The notes: generated by a model not told the origin, from the letters alone. DNA of 64,000 bases from Photobacterium piscicola (GCF_900166965.1 NZ_FUZI01000002.1:124001-188000), one strand, 5' to 3'; shown: positions 19,483 to 29,690, numbered from the stretch's first letter. Made by a program: numbers and translations.

Positions 19483-20079
19483 TTACGCTACAGCGTTAGC
19501 TTGTTGTAATTCGCGATCTTTAGGTGCAACACCTACAGGTAGAATCACACGACCGTACTCTGCATTTAATACTTGTGCCATTGCAAAATAGATAGCACTT
19601 AAACCACAGAAGATACCTTCAATACCTGCAATAAAGCCAATCGTTTCGTTACCCGTAAAATCACGCGCCGCAAGCAAGAAGAATAGAATCGTTAGAGAAC
19701 CGAAAACAACTTGCTTTGCTGGTGGGTAACGTAAAGAACCAACATACATAAATGCTGTAAACACACCCCATAGTAGTAAGTACCATGCCATAAACGGTGC
19801 TGGGCTTGCCGCAAAGCCAAGTTTTGGCAAGATTAGTAAACCAACCAATGATAACCAAAATAAGCCGTAAGAAGTAAATGCTGTGGTACCAAAAGTATCA
19901 CCACGCTTAAAGCACATCATACCAACAAGAACTTGCCCTAAACCGCCATAGAAAATACCCATAGCTAGAATCATCGAGTCTAGAGGAAAAAATCCAGCAT
20001 TATGAATATTCAGTACAATGGTCGTCATACCAAAGCCCATTAGACCTAATGGTGCTGGATTAGCAAGTTTTGTAGACAT
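19483..20079 (-). CDS. satP: Acetate/succinate-proton symporter SatP (YaaH family)
   Basis: Members of the GPR1/FUN34/YaaH family carry acetate and succinate across the inner membrane. The 198-residue protein starts with the family signature [14 protein letters not shown] and has six hydrophobic segments separated by short loops, the standard hexamer-forming subunit. The length is slightly above E. coli SatP (188). AGGGG precedes the ATG. A perfect 18-bp palindrome 44 bp upstream is a likely operator. Its neighbours (iron alcohol dehydrogenase, AraC regulator) could belong to two-carbon metabolism, but no operon is evident. Confidence 0.92.
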   Translation of the reverse strand: MSTKLANPAPLGLMGFGMTTIVLNIHNAGFFPLDSMILAMGIFYGGLGQVLVGMMCFKRGDTFGTTAFTSYGLFWLSLVGLLILPKLGFAASPAPFMAWYLLLWGVFTAFMYVGSLRYPPAKQVVFGSLTILFFLLAARDFTGNETIGFIAGIEGIFCGLSAIYFAMAQVLNAEYGRVILPVGVAPKDRELQQANAVA

Positions 20080-20122
20080 TTTTTTCCCCTACAGGATTTA
20101 CAACAAAAATAATAAAAATTAA

Positions 20123-20140
20123 AAATATGTGCACATATTT
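20123..20140. promoter_or_regulatory. 18-bp perfect palindrome upstream of satP
   Basis: AAATATGTGCACATATTT is a perfect dyad centred about 52 bp upstream of the satP start codon, a usual place for an operator. It does not fit the CRP consensus, which needs six bases between TGTGA and TCACA. Confidence 0.55.
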
Positions 20141-20484
20141 ATGCGCGGAGGATCTTAATGTAAGCCGAGAAACAGATCAATGCTTATATCACTAAAACCA
20201 GCATCTAAATTAAAAAATCCCATTAAGGCATTAAAAGAACAACTCTGTATTATGACACTGAACGCTTAATTTTATTTGCTCTATTAAAATCACAATTTTG
20301 TTGCCTTTTTATTTATAAAACAGAAACCAAAACCACTCAAAGCATTGATTTTAAACATTTAATTTTATATATCATTTAAGTGGTTAAATTACCACCCTCT
20401 TTTTGTTATTAACTTTATTTGATAATTTAAAATTAAAACACAACAAACACCCCTAAAAAATCGATTTTTCTAAAAATTAGAGCT

Positions 20485-20513
20485 AAAAAAAAGCGACCTA
20501 AGTCACTTTTTTA
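20485..20513 (-). terminator. Intrinsic terminator of the iron alcohol dehydrogenase gene
   Basis: On the minus strand AAGTGAC and GTCGCTT pair (one mismatch) around TTAG, followed by a T-run of eight. Confidence 0.8.
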
Positions 20514-20592
20514 TATAAAACAAACAAAATTCAATATAATCATAAATACATTGTATCAGAACTATTTTCACTTATAACTGTGGTTACGCCAT

Positions 20593-21756
20593 TTAAGCAT
20601 GACAATCATTGTGACAAACTTGCCTCAAAATCGTAATTAATCGCTGTTGATTTAATGGTAACGGGTTACCTTTAATAGCACAGGTACGTAATGCATCTTC
20701 TGCAACCTCTTCAAACATAGTATTACATAGCCCATAATCAGATAACGACGGTAACTGTAGTTTTGTTAGCATGCTATCAACCCATTGCACACTATCTTCA
20801 ATCTTAGCCTCATTATTTAATGTCAATATAACCGCTAATTTACGATAACGAGCCAGAACATCACTACGACCAAGTTCCATTGCAACAGAGATATTTTCAG
20901 TCATTACATAAGGCGATAAACGTGCAGTGATCAAACCATGAGGAGCATTCAACCGGCCACTTAATGCTGATGCTAATCCATGTGCTGCTCCTAACTTAGC
21001 ATTTGACCGCGCCATACCACCAAGCATTGCAGCAAAAGCCATGTTACTTCGTGAAGGATAATGATCATCTTTACACGCTGGCAATATTGACATTGCAATA
21101 CGCTTTAATCCTTCCTCGCAAATCATGTCGGTCAACGGATTCGGTTCGCCACACACGTATGCTTCCATTAAATGGGTAAAGGCATCCAAACCACAATATC
21201 CAGATAGCACCGCATCCATACCGTAGGTTAAAGTTGGATCAATAATGGCTAAATCAGGAAACAACTCTACATTACTTAAATTAACTTTTACTTGTTCTTG
21301 TGCAGATTGTAAGACAGCACTTTTACTGACTTCAGCGCCAGTGCCAGCAGTCGTAGGAATAGCGATAAATGGTAATGATTTAACTTGTAATGGAACATTG
21401 CGCCCGACAACATCGACATAATCATAAACGCTGCCTTGGTTAGGAATTAAAGCCGCGAGAGATTTAGCAACATCAAGTACGCTCCCCCCTCCAATACCAA
21501 TCACCATATCAGGACAGAAAGTCCGCCCCATTGCCGCTAACTCTTCCATCATTGCGATTAAAGGCTCACCTTTGATAACTAACCGCTGATAACGCATATT
21601 CTGTTGTTTAAAATAGTGTTCCAATTGTAATGATCGTTGCTGATCTTGCCCTGTCACTAATAGCACACTGTAACCAAATTGATTAAGCAGCGATAAAGAA
21701 TCATGCAGAGCACCTTCACCAAAAACAATCCGTGTTGAAGTCATAAACTGAAACAT
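20593..21756 (-). CDS. Iron-containing (group III) alcohol dehydrogenase
   Basis: This 387-residue NAD(P)-dependent dehydrogenase has the nucleotide loop GGGSVLDVAKSLA and the iron ligands of the family: Asp and His in GLDAFTHLMEAY, and His in GAAHGLASAL and NAPHG. The closest general types are EutG/YqhD/FucO-like enzymes; the alcohol or aldehyde substrate cannot be read. The start at 21756 has AGGA nine bases upstream. It is single, with its own terminator. Gene order gives no pathway beyond closeness to the acetate transporter. Confidence 0.9.
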   Translation of the reverse strand: MFQFMTSTRIVFGEGALHDSLSLLNQFGYSVLLVTGQDQQRSLQLEHYFKQQNMRYQRLVIKGEPLIAMMEELAAMGRTFCPDMVIGIGGGSVLDVAKSLAALIPNQGSVYDYVDVVGRNVPLQVKSLPFIAIPTTAGTGAEVSKSAVLQSAQEQVKVNLSNVELFPDLAIIDPTLTYGMDAVLSGYCGLDAFTHLMEAYVCGEPNPLTDMICEEGLKRIAMSILPACKDDHYPSRSNMAFAAMLGGMARSNAKLGAAHGLASALSGRLNAPHGLITARLSPYVMTENISVAMELGRSDVLARYRKLAVILTLNNEAKIEDSVQWVDSMLTKLQLPSLSDYGLCNTMFEEVAEDALRTCAIKGNPLPLNQQRLITILRQVCHNDCHA

Positions 21757-22088
21757 AGTTATTTATCCTGTTCTAAATAATGTTTATGCCATAGAAACCT
21801 CGTATTTGACCTTCGCTGCATCTTTACCAAGGTTCGCTGATTTATAAGCTGTCTAAAATTAGATTCTGTTAGATTGCTTAACTCTATATTGATTACAAAC
21901 AAGTTTTTATCTATTTCAATGGCTATCGCCCCAAGATCAATACTGACTCACACTTAATGTTGATCACCACAATAAAACACGTGTCGTAAAAGTGACTTCT
22001 CATCGTAATAGAAGCGTAATAGTACATCGTTAGTCTGCGTAGAGTTCAAAGGCAATGAAGCCGTATAATAATCTATGAGGAATGAACC
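21757..22088. other. Divergent spacer, alcohol dehydrogenase / porin
   Basis: This 332-bp divergent region must carry both promoters. GAGGA seven bases before the porin ATG is a good ribosome binding site. The TATAAT at 22064 is too close to that site to be the main promoter. Nothing else was recognised. Confidence 0.45.
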
Positions 22089-23042
22089 ATGAAAAATGCA
22101 GCAGTGGTCGCCGCTATTTTTACAAGTCTATTTACCGGAACAACAACCGCCGCCACCATCTATGATAATAACGACACCAATATTGAACTTGGGGGTAGAG
22201 CTGAACCCCGCTTTAATCTTTCTAAAGAAAATAAAGGTGATAATAATGACGACAATGAATTTAAAGATAAAAGCCGGGCGCGTTTAGCATTAAAAGGCGA
22301 ATCAGTTATTAATGAGCAATTCGCAGTCTTTGGTAAATATGAAGTTGAAATTTCAGATAATAACAACAGTACTGTAGATACTCGTTATCTTTATGCTGGT
22401 CTCGATACTGCGGTTGGTACGATTTCTTACGGTAAACAGGATTCAGCACAAGTTATGCTGACCGATTACACCGATATCTTATCGACTTTTGGCGGAGATG
22501 CCGTTGACCTTGTTGATGGTAATAAAGACAAACGAGAAAACAATTTTTTATACATTGGTGAATTTAATAATATTGCAGTTGCCACTAACTACATCGCTGA
22601 AAATAATAACAACCTAAAAGACAGCGATAGCTATGGTATCGCAGCACAATATCAGTTCCCATTTGGATTAAATGTGGGTGCAGGTTACGTTAATGGTAAT
22701 GATGGCGCTAATATTGATGCTCGCCAATTTAACCTTGCTATGAGTTACCAACTCAATAACATTTATGCTGCCGCAACTTACGCTAATGGTAAACATGGTG
22801 ATGCTGATTTAAGTGGTTATGAGTTAGCAGCCGCTTACACCTTTGATCAGTTTACGGCGCGAGGTGTTTATAACTTTCAGCAATCAGAACAGAATAATAC
22901 CACTACCGATGAAGTAGATTACTTTGCTCTAGAAGGTCTATATAAGTTCAACAAATCGCTACGCACTTATATTGGTTATAAATTCCAACAACTCGATAAA
23001 AAAGATGATGAATTACAAGCAGGTATTCGCTACGATTTCTAA
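22089..23042 (+). CDS. Gram-negative general porin, outer membrane
   Basis: This is a 317-residue trimeric-porin-type protein. A signal peptide of about 21 residues ends near TTTAA|TIYD. The mature protein opens with the porin strand pattern IELGGRAEPRFNL, has the motif YLYAGLDTAVGTISYGKQDS that leads into constriction loop L3, alternating beta strands, and a C-terminal strand ending in Phe (AGIRYDF), the Bam recognition signal. It resembles OmpU/OmpC-type porins but is smaller and very acidic and Asn-rich, as in marine vibrios. It has its own promoter region and terminator. Confidence 0.9.
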   Translation: MKNAAVVAAIFTSLFTGTTTAATIYDNNDTNIELGGRAEPRFNLSKENKGDNNDDNEFKDKSRARLALKGESVINEQFAVFGKYEVEISDNNNSTVDTRYLYAGLDTAVGTISYGKQDSAQVMLTDYTDILSTFGGDAVDLVDGNKDKRENNFLYIGEFNNIAVATNYIAENNNNLKDSDSYGIAAQYQFPFGLNVGAGYVNGNDGANIDARQFNLAMSYQLNNIYAAATYANGKHGDADLSGYELAAAYTFDQFTARGVYNFQQSEQNNTTTDEVDYFALEGLYKFNKSLRTYIGYKFQQLDKKDDELQAGIRYDF

Positions 23043-23057
23043 ATAAACCACAATATT

Positions 23058-23085
23058 AAAGCCAGACTCAGTGTTTGGCTTTTTG
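23058..23085 (+). terminator. Intrinsic terminator of the porin gene
   Basis: AAAGCCA and TGGCTTT pair around an interior loop, followed by TTTTTG, about 15 bp after the stop. Confidence 0.8.
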
Positions 23086-23209
23086 TGGTTGGATATTGTT
23101 TTTATTTATGGTTGCTATATCGCTTTTATCTATTGGTTTAACAGAAAAAACCCGCTTTCGCTATTGCCTTCTCCGCGTTATAGTAATAACAAATTATGAG
23201 GAGAAATTT

Positions 23210-23473
23210 ATGTTCGTTGTTATTTTTGGTCGTCCAGGTTGCCCATTTTGTGTTCGTGCAAAAGAATTAGCAGAAAAAATCAAAGAAGAGCGCGACGATT
23301 TTAACTTCCGCTACGTTGATATCCACGCAGAAGGGATCAGTAAAGCGGATCTAGAAAAAACTGTTGGTAAACCCGTTGAAACGGTACCTCAAATTTTTGT
23401 TGATCAAGATCACATTGGTGGTTGCACTGAATTTGAAGCTTATGCAAAAGAACATAACCTTCTTTATAAATAA
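23210..23473 (+). CDS. grxA: Glutaredoxin 1 (GrxA)
   Basis: GrxA is a glutathione-dependent disulfide reductase for ribonucleotide reductase and other cytoplasmic proteins. The 87-residue product (E. coli 85) has the active site C11-P-F-C14, the cis-proline TVPQIF and the glutathione-binding GGCTEFEAY. Phe replaces the Tyr of CPYC, a small change. GGAG six bases before the ATG at 23210 fixes the start; the upstream extension of the frame to 23075 covers the porin terminator and is not coding. The grxA-ybjL order matches E. coli. Confidence 0.95.
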   Translation: MFVVIFGRPGCPFCVRAKELAEKIKEERDDFNFRYVDIHAEGISKADLEKTVGKPVETVPQIFVDQDHIGGCTEFEAYAKEHNLLYK

Positions 23474-23493
23474 GCCTCAAGCTTGATTAATCG

Positions 23494-23521
23494 AAAGGCT
23501 GACAATATCAGCCTTTTTTTA
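23494..23521 (+). terminator. Intrinsic terminator of grxA
   Basis: AAAGGCTGA, CAATA loop, TCAGCCTTTTTTT, 20 bp after the stop. Confidence 0.93.
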
Positions 23522-23734
23522 TCATTCCGCTATTATTATTCATCATTAAAACACTATTTTTTAACGTATGCTGCTCCTTTAAAAAGCTCGCTGAAATAAA
23601 AGCACCCATTATTTTGAAGAGTTGGTTTATAAAATGGATTTTCACCATTTATTTATAATATAAACTATAACCTCTGTTCAAAATCAGCTAGAATTTACCT
23701 CACTTTTATCTTTCCATTATTTCGGAAATCCGTC

Positions 23735-25417
23735 GTGAACATTGATGTAGCCGCTCTTCTACACCAAAATGATATTTTATTGCTATTTGTAGTCCTTGCT
23801 GTTGGTTTAAGTCTCGGTAAAATTCGTTTTGCCAAGATGACACTAGGTAACTCTATTGGCGTTCTACTTACTGCTTTATTATTTGGTAATGCGGGTTTTA
23901 CGTTTGACACAGATGCACTAAATATTGGCTTTATGCTGTTTATTTTCTGCGTTGGTATAGAAGCTGGACCAAACTTTTTTGGCATCTTCTTCCGCGACGG
24001 TAAACACTATTTATTACTCGCATTAGTCGTCCTACTCTCATCGATTGCTATTACCATGACCATGGCGCGTTATTTACACATGGATATCGGTTTAGCAACA
24101 GGTTTAATGGCCGGCTCACTTACAGCAACACCTGTCCTTGTGGGTGCAAAAGATGCACTGAATACAGGTCTGGCGGGTATTACCGATCCTGCAGTCATTA
24201 AACAATTAAGCGAAAGTTTAAGTGTTGGCTACGCCATGTCTTATCTTGTCGGCTTAGTTAGCTTAATTTTCCTTGCTAAATTAATGCCTAAATTGCAAAA
24301 ACAAAACCTTGCCGAGTCATCGCAACAAATTGCACGTGAACGCGGTATTGGTGAAGTTGCGCAGCGTAAAGTGTATTTACCGATTATTCGCGCTTACCGT
24401 GCGGGTCCTGAACTGATTAACTGGATCGATGGCCGTAACTTACGTGAATTGGGTATTTACCGCCAAACGGGCTGTTATATTGAACGCGTGCGTCGTAATG
24501 GTATTTTAGCAAATCCTGATGGTGACGCTATTTTACAAGAAGGCGATGAAATCGCACTTGTAGGTTACCCTGATAGCCATGCCCGTCTTGATCCTAGTTT
24601 CCGTAACGGTAAAGAAGTTTTTGACCGCGACTTACTCGATCTTCGTATTGTTGAAGAAGAAATTGTAGTTAAAAATGACGGTATAGCTGGTAAGCGTTTA
24701 TCAGAATTAAACTTATCTGAATATGGCTGTTTCTTGAACCGCGTAGTTCGAGCACAAATTGAAATGCCAATGGACCATAATATCCTATTAAATAAAGGGG
24801 ATATTCTACAAGTCAGCGGCGAGAAAAGTCGTGTTTTAGGGCTAGCTGAACGTATTGGCTTTATCTCTATTCACAGCCAAATTGCAGATCTTCTCGCGTT
24901 CTGTTGCTTCTTTATTATTGGCCTATTAATGGGCTTAGTAACCATGAAGTTTGGTCATGTTGCTTTTGGTTTAGGCAGTGCTGCGGGCTTATTGATTGCA
25001 GGTATTACGTTAGGTTTCTTACGTGCCAACCACCCAACTTTTGGCTATGTCCCACAAGGGGCGCTAAATATGGCGAAAGATTTAGGTCTGATGGTGTTTA
25101 TGGTAGGTATAGGTTTAAGCGCGGGTTCTAACCTTTTTGCTTCTATCGGACACATTGGTTTAACCGTCTTTGTTACCAGCCTAATGGTCAGTGTTATTCC
25201 TGTCGTGTTAGCGTATTTATTTGGTGCTTATGTACTAAAAATGAACCGCGCATTATTGTTTGGTGCCATTATTGGTGCGCGTACTTGTGCGCCAGCTATG
25301 GACATGATCAATGAGCATGCTCGTAGTACGATTCCAGCTTTAGGTTATGCTGGAACCTACGCGATTGCTAACGTATTACTTACCATCGCAGGTACGCTGA
25401 TCTTTATCTTCCAATAA
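23735..25417 (+). CDS. ybjL: YbjL-type putative transporter with two TrkA-C domains
   Basis: This 560-residue inner-membrane protein belongs to the aspartate:alanine exchanger (AAE) family. It has two membrane halves of about five segments each (residues about 15-190 and 385-560) around two cytoplasmic TrkA-C/RCK-C domains (about 200-370). The repeated family motif appears as [10 protein letters not shown]-like in the first half and [11 protein letters not shown] in the second. The substrate is unknown for YbjL. It starts with GTG at 23735 (GGAA upstream) and has its own spacer after grxA. The name follows the length and the neighbouring grxA. Confidence 0.88.
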   Translation: MNIDVAALLHQNDILLLFVVLAVGLSLGKIRFAKMTLGNSIGVLLTALLFGNAGFTFDTDALNIGFMLFIFCVGIEAGPNFFGIFFRDGKHYLLLALVVLLSSIAITMTMARYLHMDIGLATGLMAGSLTATPVLVGAKDALNTGLAGITDPAVIKQLSESLSVGYAMSYLVGLVSLIFLAKLMPKLQKQNLAESSQQIARERGIGEVAQRKVYLPIIRAYRAGPELINWIDGRNLRELGIYRQTGCYIERVRRNGILANPDGDAILQEGDEIALVGYPDSHARLDPSFRNGKEVFDRDLLDLRIVEEEIVVKNDGIAGKRLSELNLSEYGCFLNRVVRAQIEMPMDHNILLNKGDILQVSGEKSRVLGLAERIGFISIHSQIADLLAFCCFFIIGLLMGLVTMKFGHVAFGLGSAAGLLIAGITLGFLRANHPTFGYVPQGALNMAKDLGLMVFMVGIGLSAGSNLFASIGHIGLTVFVTSLMVSVIPVVLAYLFGAYVLKMNRALLFGAIIGARTCAPAMDMINEHARSTIPALGYAGTYAIANVLLTIAGTLIFIFQ

Positions 25418-25672
25418 TAATAATCAGACAATCTTGATAGCGGGCGGCTTATTAGTTCACTGATGAGTCAGCCCCTATTCAGTCAAATTATCTACACTAA
25501 ATACACACATTAAACTGTAACTAGCCTAACGTTAATTCTATCTTTTATCATACTATTTACGCTAGTTTGCATACCCTTTCATGACGTTATGGTAACAATA
25601 ACTGATGCACTTTATTAGTTGATACTTTACCATAGCTTATCAATACCATTTGTTATCTCTGGTGCCCAAACC

Positions 25673-26347
25673 ATGCGTATTCTTATTGTCGAAGACGATG
25701 CTATTCTTAGCCATCACCTAAAATCGCAACTAAGCGAACTAGGAAACCAAGTTCAATGTGCTAACACTGCCGAAGAAGGGCTGTTTTTTGCACAGAACTA
25801 TCCCAATGATATTGTTATTGTCGATATCGGTTTACCTGATAGAGATGGAATCAGTTTAATTAAAGACATGCGTAAGAAAGGTCTACGATTGCCCATCATG
25901 ATCTTAACTGCACGTTCAAACTGGCAAGATAAAGTAACGGGGCTTGAAGCAGGTGCTGATGACTACCTTGTTAAGCCATTTCAAAAAGAAGAAATGGTTG
26001 CTCGCCTTAGTGCCCTGGTTCGTCGCAGTGCTGGCTTTGTTAAACCAGAAATGACCGCGGGTGATATTCGTGTCGATTTGCTCGCAAAACAAGTTTATGT
26101 TTGCGACGAACTGCTTGAACTCACTGCATTTGAATATGATTTATTAGAGTATTTAATGCGCCATAGCCGCCAAGTGGTCTCAAAACAACGCTTACTTGAT
26201 GTGCTATATGAAGACCAAGAAGGTGATCCAAATACCATTGAAGTAATGATCAGTCGCCTGCGCAAAAAATTTACTAAAACAGGACAAAATAACCCTATCT
26301 CTACCATTCGTGGTCAAGGGTATATTTTTGAAATCAGTGCTCAATGA
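25673..26347 (+). CDS. PhoP-like response regulator (VprA/CarR branch)
   Basis: This 224-residue OmpR-family regulator has a receiver domain (residues 1-115, acidic EDD at 7-9, phosphoacceptor Asp in VDIGLPDRDG, Lys in KPF) and a winged-helix domain (about 125-224, ending TIRGQGYIFEI). Its order and wording (LTARSNWQDKV, VVSKQRLL) closely follow E. coli PhoP; in Vibrio cholerae the orthologue is VprA/CarR, which controls lipid A glycylation and polymyxin resistance. It overlaps the kinase gene by four bases. The start at 25673 gives a standard receiver N terminus (MRILIVEDD); the frame upstream is unrelated. Confidence 0.88.
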   Translation: MRILIVEDDAILSHHLKSQLSELGNQVQCANTAEEGLFFAQNYPNDIVIVDIGLPDRDGISLIKDMRKKGLRLPIMILTARSNWQDKVTGLEAGADDYLVKPFQKEEMVARLSALVRRSAGFVKPEMTAGDIRVDLLAKQVYVCDELLELTAFEYDLLEYLMRHSRQVVSKQRLLDVLYEDQEGDPNTIEVMISRLRKKFTKTGQNNPISTIRGQGYIFEISAQ

Positions 26348-27687
26348 AGCGATTTTTCCAGCCTCGATTAAGACAACGAGTATTGATTACTTCCGTCGCT
26401 ATTATTGCTTTAGTGACGTCGGCACTAGCTGCGGTTATCAATAAACTTTACTCTCAAAGTTATATGGCATCATATTCCTCAGAACTTGTTGCTCAAATGC
26501 CAATGGTAGTAGCCCAACTTAATCGAGCTGGATTAATTAAAGATGTTGATAAATGGATAGATTCTCTCGATCCTTCTGATACTGATTATATTGCTGTTGT
26601 CTGTGATCAAAGTGATAAAACAACTTGGGTTTCAAATCAATCATCAAAAGCCAATTTACATGATGTTTGTCGATATTTACCAGAAAATATTTCGACGCCA
26701 ACATTGATTAAAATGAAGAATCATCAAGATTATATTGCTTATAATCTTACTCGTAATCAAGAAGATGGCACCATTTATCAATTAGTGGTTTTGCGTTCTG
26801 CTGATGCTTACGAATATTCCTTATCACAACTGCATAAACGTACGGCTTTCTATTTAGGGTTGTTTGTTTTAATTGCAGTTGCCTTCCTTATCGCAGCTTT
26901 TCATTGGGGATTTCAACCGCTACGGAAACTAGCCTCTCAGTTAGATCAAATGACAGAAGCGAAGCGAGAAAAGCTTGATGATGATTATCCAATGGAGTTA
27001 CAAGAAGTCACCATGGCGGTTAATCGACTTAGCCGCATCAGTAACGATCAGCAAGGACGTTATCGTCACGCAATGGATGATCTTGCCCATAGTTTAAAAA
27101 CACGTTTAGCTGCGACTAATGCCCTGCTTGATGATTCATCTTTAGATCGCCGCGAACTTAATCAGCGTATCATGGAACAAATCAGCCAAATGGATGATTT
27201 GGTACAATATCAACTCAAACGTGCCATGGTAGGTCAACAAGGGTTACAAAAAAGTAATGTCGAGCTTAAACCCATCGTCGTTAGTCTTAATCGAATGTTA
27301 AATAAGATTTATGCCGATAAATACGCGACGTTGCATTATCACTTCGATGACGACTTAAAATTACCCATTAATAAAGATGATTTAATGGAATTATTTGGCA
27401 ATATGCTAGAAAACAGTTTTCGTTTTTGCATTAGCCAAGTGAAATTATCCGTTACTGAAAATAGTGATTCCTTCATTATTATCATTGAAGATGATGGCCC
27501 AGGTGTTAAGCCTAGCTTACGTGAAGCTATTTTCCAACGTGGAGTACGTGCAGATCAACTCAATCCGGGACAAGGTATTGGTCTCTCTGTTTGCAATGAA
27601 ATCATTGATAGCTACCAAGGTAAGATTCATGTTGAAGACTCTGAACTTGAAGGTGCCGCTTTCATTATCGAACTACCAAAAAGCTAA
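26344..27687 (+). CDS. PhoQ-like sensor histidine kinase (VprB/CarS branch)
   Basis: This 447-residue membrane sensor has TM1 at about 13-33, a periplasmic domain of about 130 residues, TM2 at about 168-188, a HAMP-like linker, and HisKA with His249 in DLAHSLKTRLA. The HATPase has an N box (GNMLENSFRF), a G1 box (EDDGPGV) and a G2 box (GQGIGLSVC). PhoQ normally reads HSLKTPLA; here Arg254 replaces the conserved proline. Overlap with the regulator (ATGA) shows they are cotranscribed. The sensed signal (divalent cations, pH, peptides) is known for the family but not shown here. Confidence 0.87.
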   Translation: MKRFFQPRLRQRVLITSVAIIALVTSALAAVINKLYSQSYMASYSSELVAQMPMVVAQLNRAGLIKDVDKWIDSLDPSDTDYIAVVCDQSDKTTWVSNQSSKANLHDVCRYLPENISTPTLIKMKNHQDYIAYNLTRNQEDGTIYQLVVLRSADAYEYSLSQLHKRTAFYLGLFVLIAVAFLIAAFHWGFQPLRKLASQLDQMTEAKREKLDDDYPMELQEVTMAVNRLSRISNDQQGRYRHAMDDLAHSLKTRLAATNALLDDSSLDRRELNQRIMEQISQMDDLVQYQLKRAMVGQQGLQKSNVELKPIVVSLNRMLNKIYADKYATLHYHFDDDLKLPINKDDLMELFGNMLENSFRFCISQVKLSVTENSDSFIIIIEDDGPGVKPSLREAIFQRGVRADQLNPGQGIGLSVCNEIIDSYQGKIHVEDSELEGAAFIIELPKS

Positions 27688-27713
27688 TGATTAATCGTTT
27701 TCTCTGATTTATT

Positions 27714-27739
27714 AGCCAGCACTTTTATGCTGGCTTTTT
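27714..27739 (+). terminator. Intrinsic terminator of the PhoP/PhoQ-like operon
   Basis: AGCCAGCA and TGCTGGCT pair around CTTTTA, followed by TTTTTAA. Confidence 0.9.
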
Positions 27740-27762
27740 AATACCTGAAAAATATAAAATTA

Positions 27763-28173
27763 TTATACATCAATAGGATAAACACGATCATAAATCAAAT
27801 TATATCCATACGCGTAGAATAAATAAAATATCACCATACCAATATCTAACACTAACGCATGCCATAAACTCACATTCAGCACCCATGCTAAAACTGGAAT
27901 AGTGAAAATTAATAATCCAACCTCAAAACCTAAACTATGTACTATCCGTTGCGACATTGTTTTTTGAGTCACGTTATATTTTTTATACATTAACCGATCA
28001 AACCATAGGTTATATAAGTAATTCCATACTGTGGCTACAATAGAAAAAAATATCCCCATAATGCCGACATGTCCAAGTTCAAACCCAAATTGACTTAAAA
28101 TACCCACCATCAATATCAGACCAATAATCTCAAAACCAATAGCATGGCGAATGCGATCAAACGTTGTTCTCAT
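27763..28173 (-). CDS. PACE-family efflux protein (AceI-like)
   Basis: The 136-residue protein is two copies of the bacterial transmembrane pair unit, four TM helices in all. The repeat is visible: RIRHAIGFEIIGL in the first half and RIVHSLGFEVGLL in the second, with WNYLYNLWFDRL and GYNLIYDRVYP ending the halves. PACE members such as AceI export chlorhexidine and other biocides by proton exchange; polyamines are proposed natural substrates. The ATG at 28173 gives the usual N terminus; a TTG at 28197 is possible but less likely. It converges on the PhoQ-like gene. Confidence 0.88.
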   Translation of the reverse strand: MRTTFDRIRHAIGFEIIGLILMVGILSQFGFELGHVGIMGIFFSIVATVWNYLYNLWFDRLMYKKYNVTQKTMSQRIVHSLGFEVGLLIFTIPVLAWVLNVSLWHALVLDIGMVIFYLFYAYGYNLIYDRVYPIDV

Positions 28174-28282
28174 AGTAAATGCTCTGTTGTGAACCAATAA
28201 TATCTTTCACTAATATATCTACAAATCTCACCAATAAAAGTCATTAACTATCCGCTTAACAGATAGCAAAAAGAGCAGATAT

Positions 28283-28309
28283 AAAAAAACCGCCATCACT
28301 GGCGGTTTA
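28283..28309 (-). terminator. Intrinsic terminator of fabV
   Basis: On the minus strand AAACCGCC, AGTGAT loop, GGCGGTTTTTTTA, about 27 bp after the stop codon. Confidence 0.93.
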
Positions 28310-28336
28310 TTCAATATCTATTTTATGATGCGATTA

Positions 28337-29539
28337 TTAGATGTCTGCTACGTCAAAATCAACCACAGGATTCACATCAGCATCGTAATCAATACCATCA
28401 ACACCAAAGCCAAATAGCTTCAAGAATTCATCTTTGTATTGTTGGTAATCAGCAACATCATATAAGTTGTCATTAGTTACTGTTGACCATAGATCACGGC
28501 AATGCTGTTGAATATCTTCACGCAATTCCCAGTCATCTAAACGAAGACGATTTTCTGCATCAACGTCAGGTGCTGTGCCATCTTCTTTATACAAGCGTTG
28601 CTTAAACATACGTAAAATCTGCTCCATGCAGCCTTCATGTACGCCTTCTTCACGCATTTTCTTAAATACCATTGCAATGTACAACGGCATAACTGGAATC
28701 GCAGAGCTTGCTTGTGTAACAACACTCTTTAACACAGCAACATTTGCAGAACCACCTGTCGCACTTAACTTGGTGTTTAGCTCTTTCGCGGCACGATCTA
28801 GGTCCATTTTTGCTTTGCCTAACGCGCCATGCCAGTAAATTGGCCATGTAAGCTCTGTACCAATGTAACTAAAGGCAACGGTCTTACAACCATCAGCCAA
28901 TACATCAGCATTCGCTAGCGCATCAATCCATAGTTCCCAATCTTGGCCACCCATAACAGTAACAGTATCTTCAACTTCTTGTTCTGTTGCTGGTTCAATG
29001 CTGGTTTCAATTAATACGTTTTTATTGGTATCGACCGCTGTTGTTGTGTACGTTTCACCCATAGGTTTTAGGCATGAACGAATCACTTCACCAGTCTCTG
29101 GCAATTTACGTACTGGTGATGCCAGTGAATAAATAACCATATCAATTTGACCAAGATCTTGTTTAATCAAATCAATTGTTTTTTGTTTTGCTTCGTTAGA
29201 GAAAGCATCACCATTTAAACTTTTTGAATAAAGCCCTTCAGCTTTAGCAAACTTGTCAAATGCCGCAGAATTATACCAACCTGCAGTACCTGGCTTCTTC
29301 TCTGTACCTGGTTTTTCAAAGAAAACACCAATTGTTGCAGCGCCACCGCCAAATGCCGCAGCAATACGAGATGACAAGCCATAACCACTAGAAGAACCTA
29401 CAACTAATACACGCTTAGGTGCATTTGCAATTGGGCCTTGTGCTTTAGTGTCAGCAATTTGCTGCTTTACATTTTCTTCACAACCAACAGGGTGCGTTGT
29501 TGTACAAATAAATCCACGAGTCTTAGGTTTGATGATCAT
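28337..29539 (-). CDS. fabV: Enoyl-ACP reductase FabV (trans-2-enoyl-CoA reductase family)
   Basis: FabV performs the last, NADH-dependent reduction in fatty-acid elongation and is naturally insensitive to triclosan; it was first described in Vibrio cholerae. The 400-residue protein has the N-terminal motif [11 protein letters not shown], the nucleotide loop [18 protein letters not shown], and the catalytic Y-x8-K in [12 protein letters not shown]. The ATG at 29539 has GGAAG six bases upstream, better than the TTG at 29545. It is single, with its own terminator. The presence of FabV suggests intrinsic triclosan tolerance, which is inference. Confidence 0.95.
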   Translation of the reverse strand: MIIKPKTRGFICTTTHPVGCEENVKQQIADTKAQGPIANAPKRVLVVGSSSGYGLSSRIAAAFGGGAATIGVFFEKPGTEKKPGTAGWYNSAAFDKFAKAEGLYSKSLNGDAFSNEAKQKTIDLIKQDLGQIDMVIYSLASPVRKLPETGEVIRSCLKPMGETYTTTAVDTNKNVLIETSIEPATEQEVEDTVTVMGGQDWELWIDALANADVLADGCKTVAFSYIGTELTWPIYWHGALGKAKMDLDRAAKELNTKLSATGGSANVAVLKSVVTQASSAIPVMPLYIAMVFKKMREEGVHEGCMEQILRMFKQRLYKEDGTAPDVDAENRLRLDDWELREDIQQHCRDLWSTVTNDNLYDVADYQQYKDEFLKLFGFGVDGIDYDADVNPVVDFDVADI

Positions 29540-29659
29540 TTTCAACTTCCCTTACATAATTGTGAATAGGATAAAAGGTTAATGACAGATACGCATTAAA
29601 TTTATGCCATAAATGAGCAAAAATCGTAGTGGTTGGAGGTGTTACACTAAATTTTGGTC

Positions 29660-29690
29660 AAAAAAAGTGCCACGTATTAACGTGGCACAC
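29660..29690 (-). terminator. Intrinsic terminator of the acyl-CoA dehydrogenase gene
   Basis: On the minus strand GTGCCACG, TTAATA loop, CGTGGCAC, then a run of seven T. Perfect 8-bp stem. Confidence 0.92.

Larger units (their letters stand above)
20080..20592. other. 513-bp AT-rich spacer, satP promoter side
   Basis: The spacer separates two leftward genes. It holds the satP promoter and the palindrome at 20123, and the terminator of the alcohol dehydrogenase gene at 20485. The middle (about 20160-20470) is very AT-rich with no convincing ORF, RNA gene or repeat. Confidence 0.6.

Noticed and set aside
22064-22069. TATAAT as the porin -10 element
   Set aside because: A transcript starting there would begin within or just before the ribosome binding site, and no -35 is present at a suitable distance.
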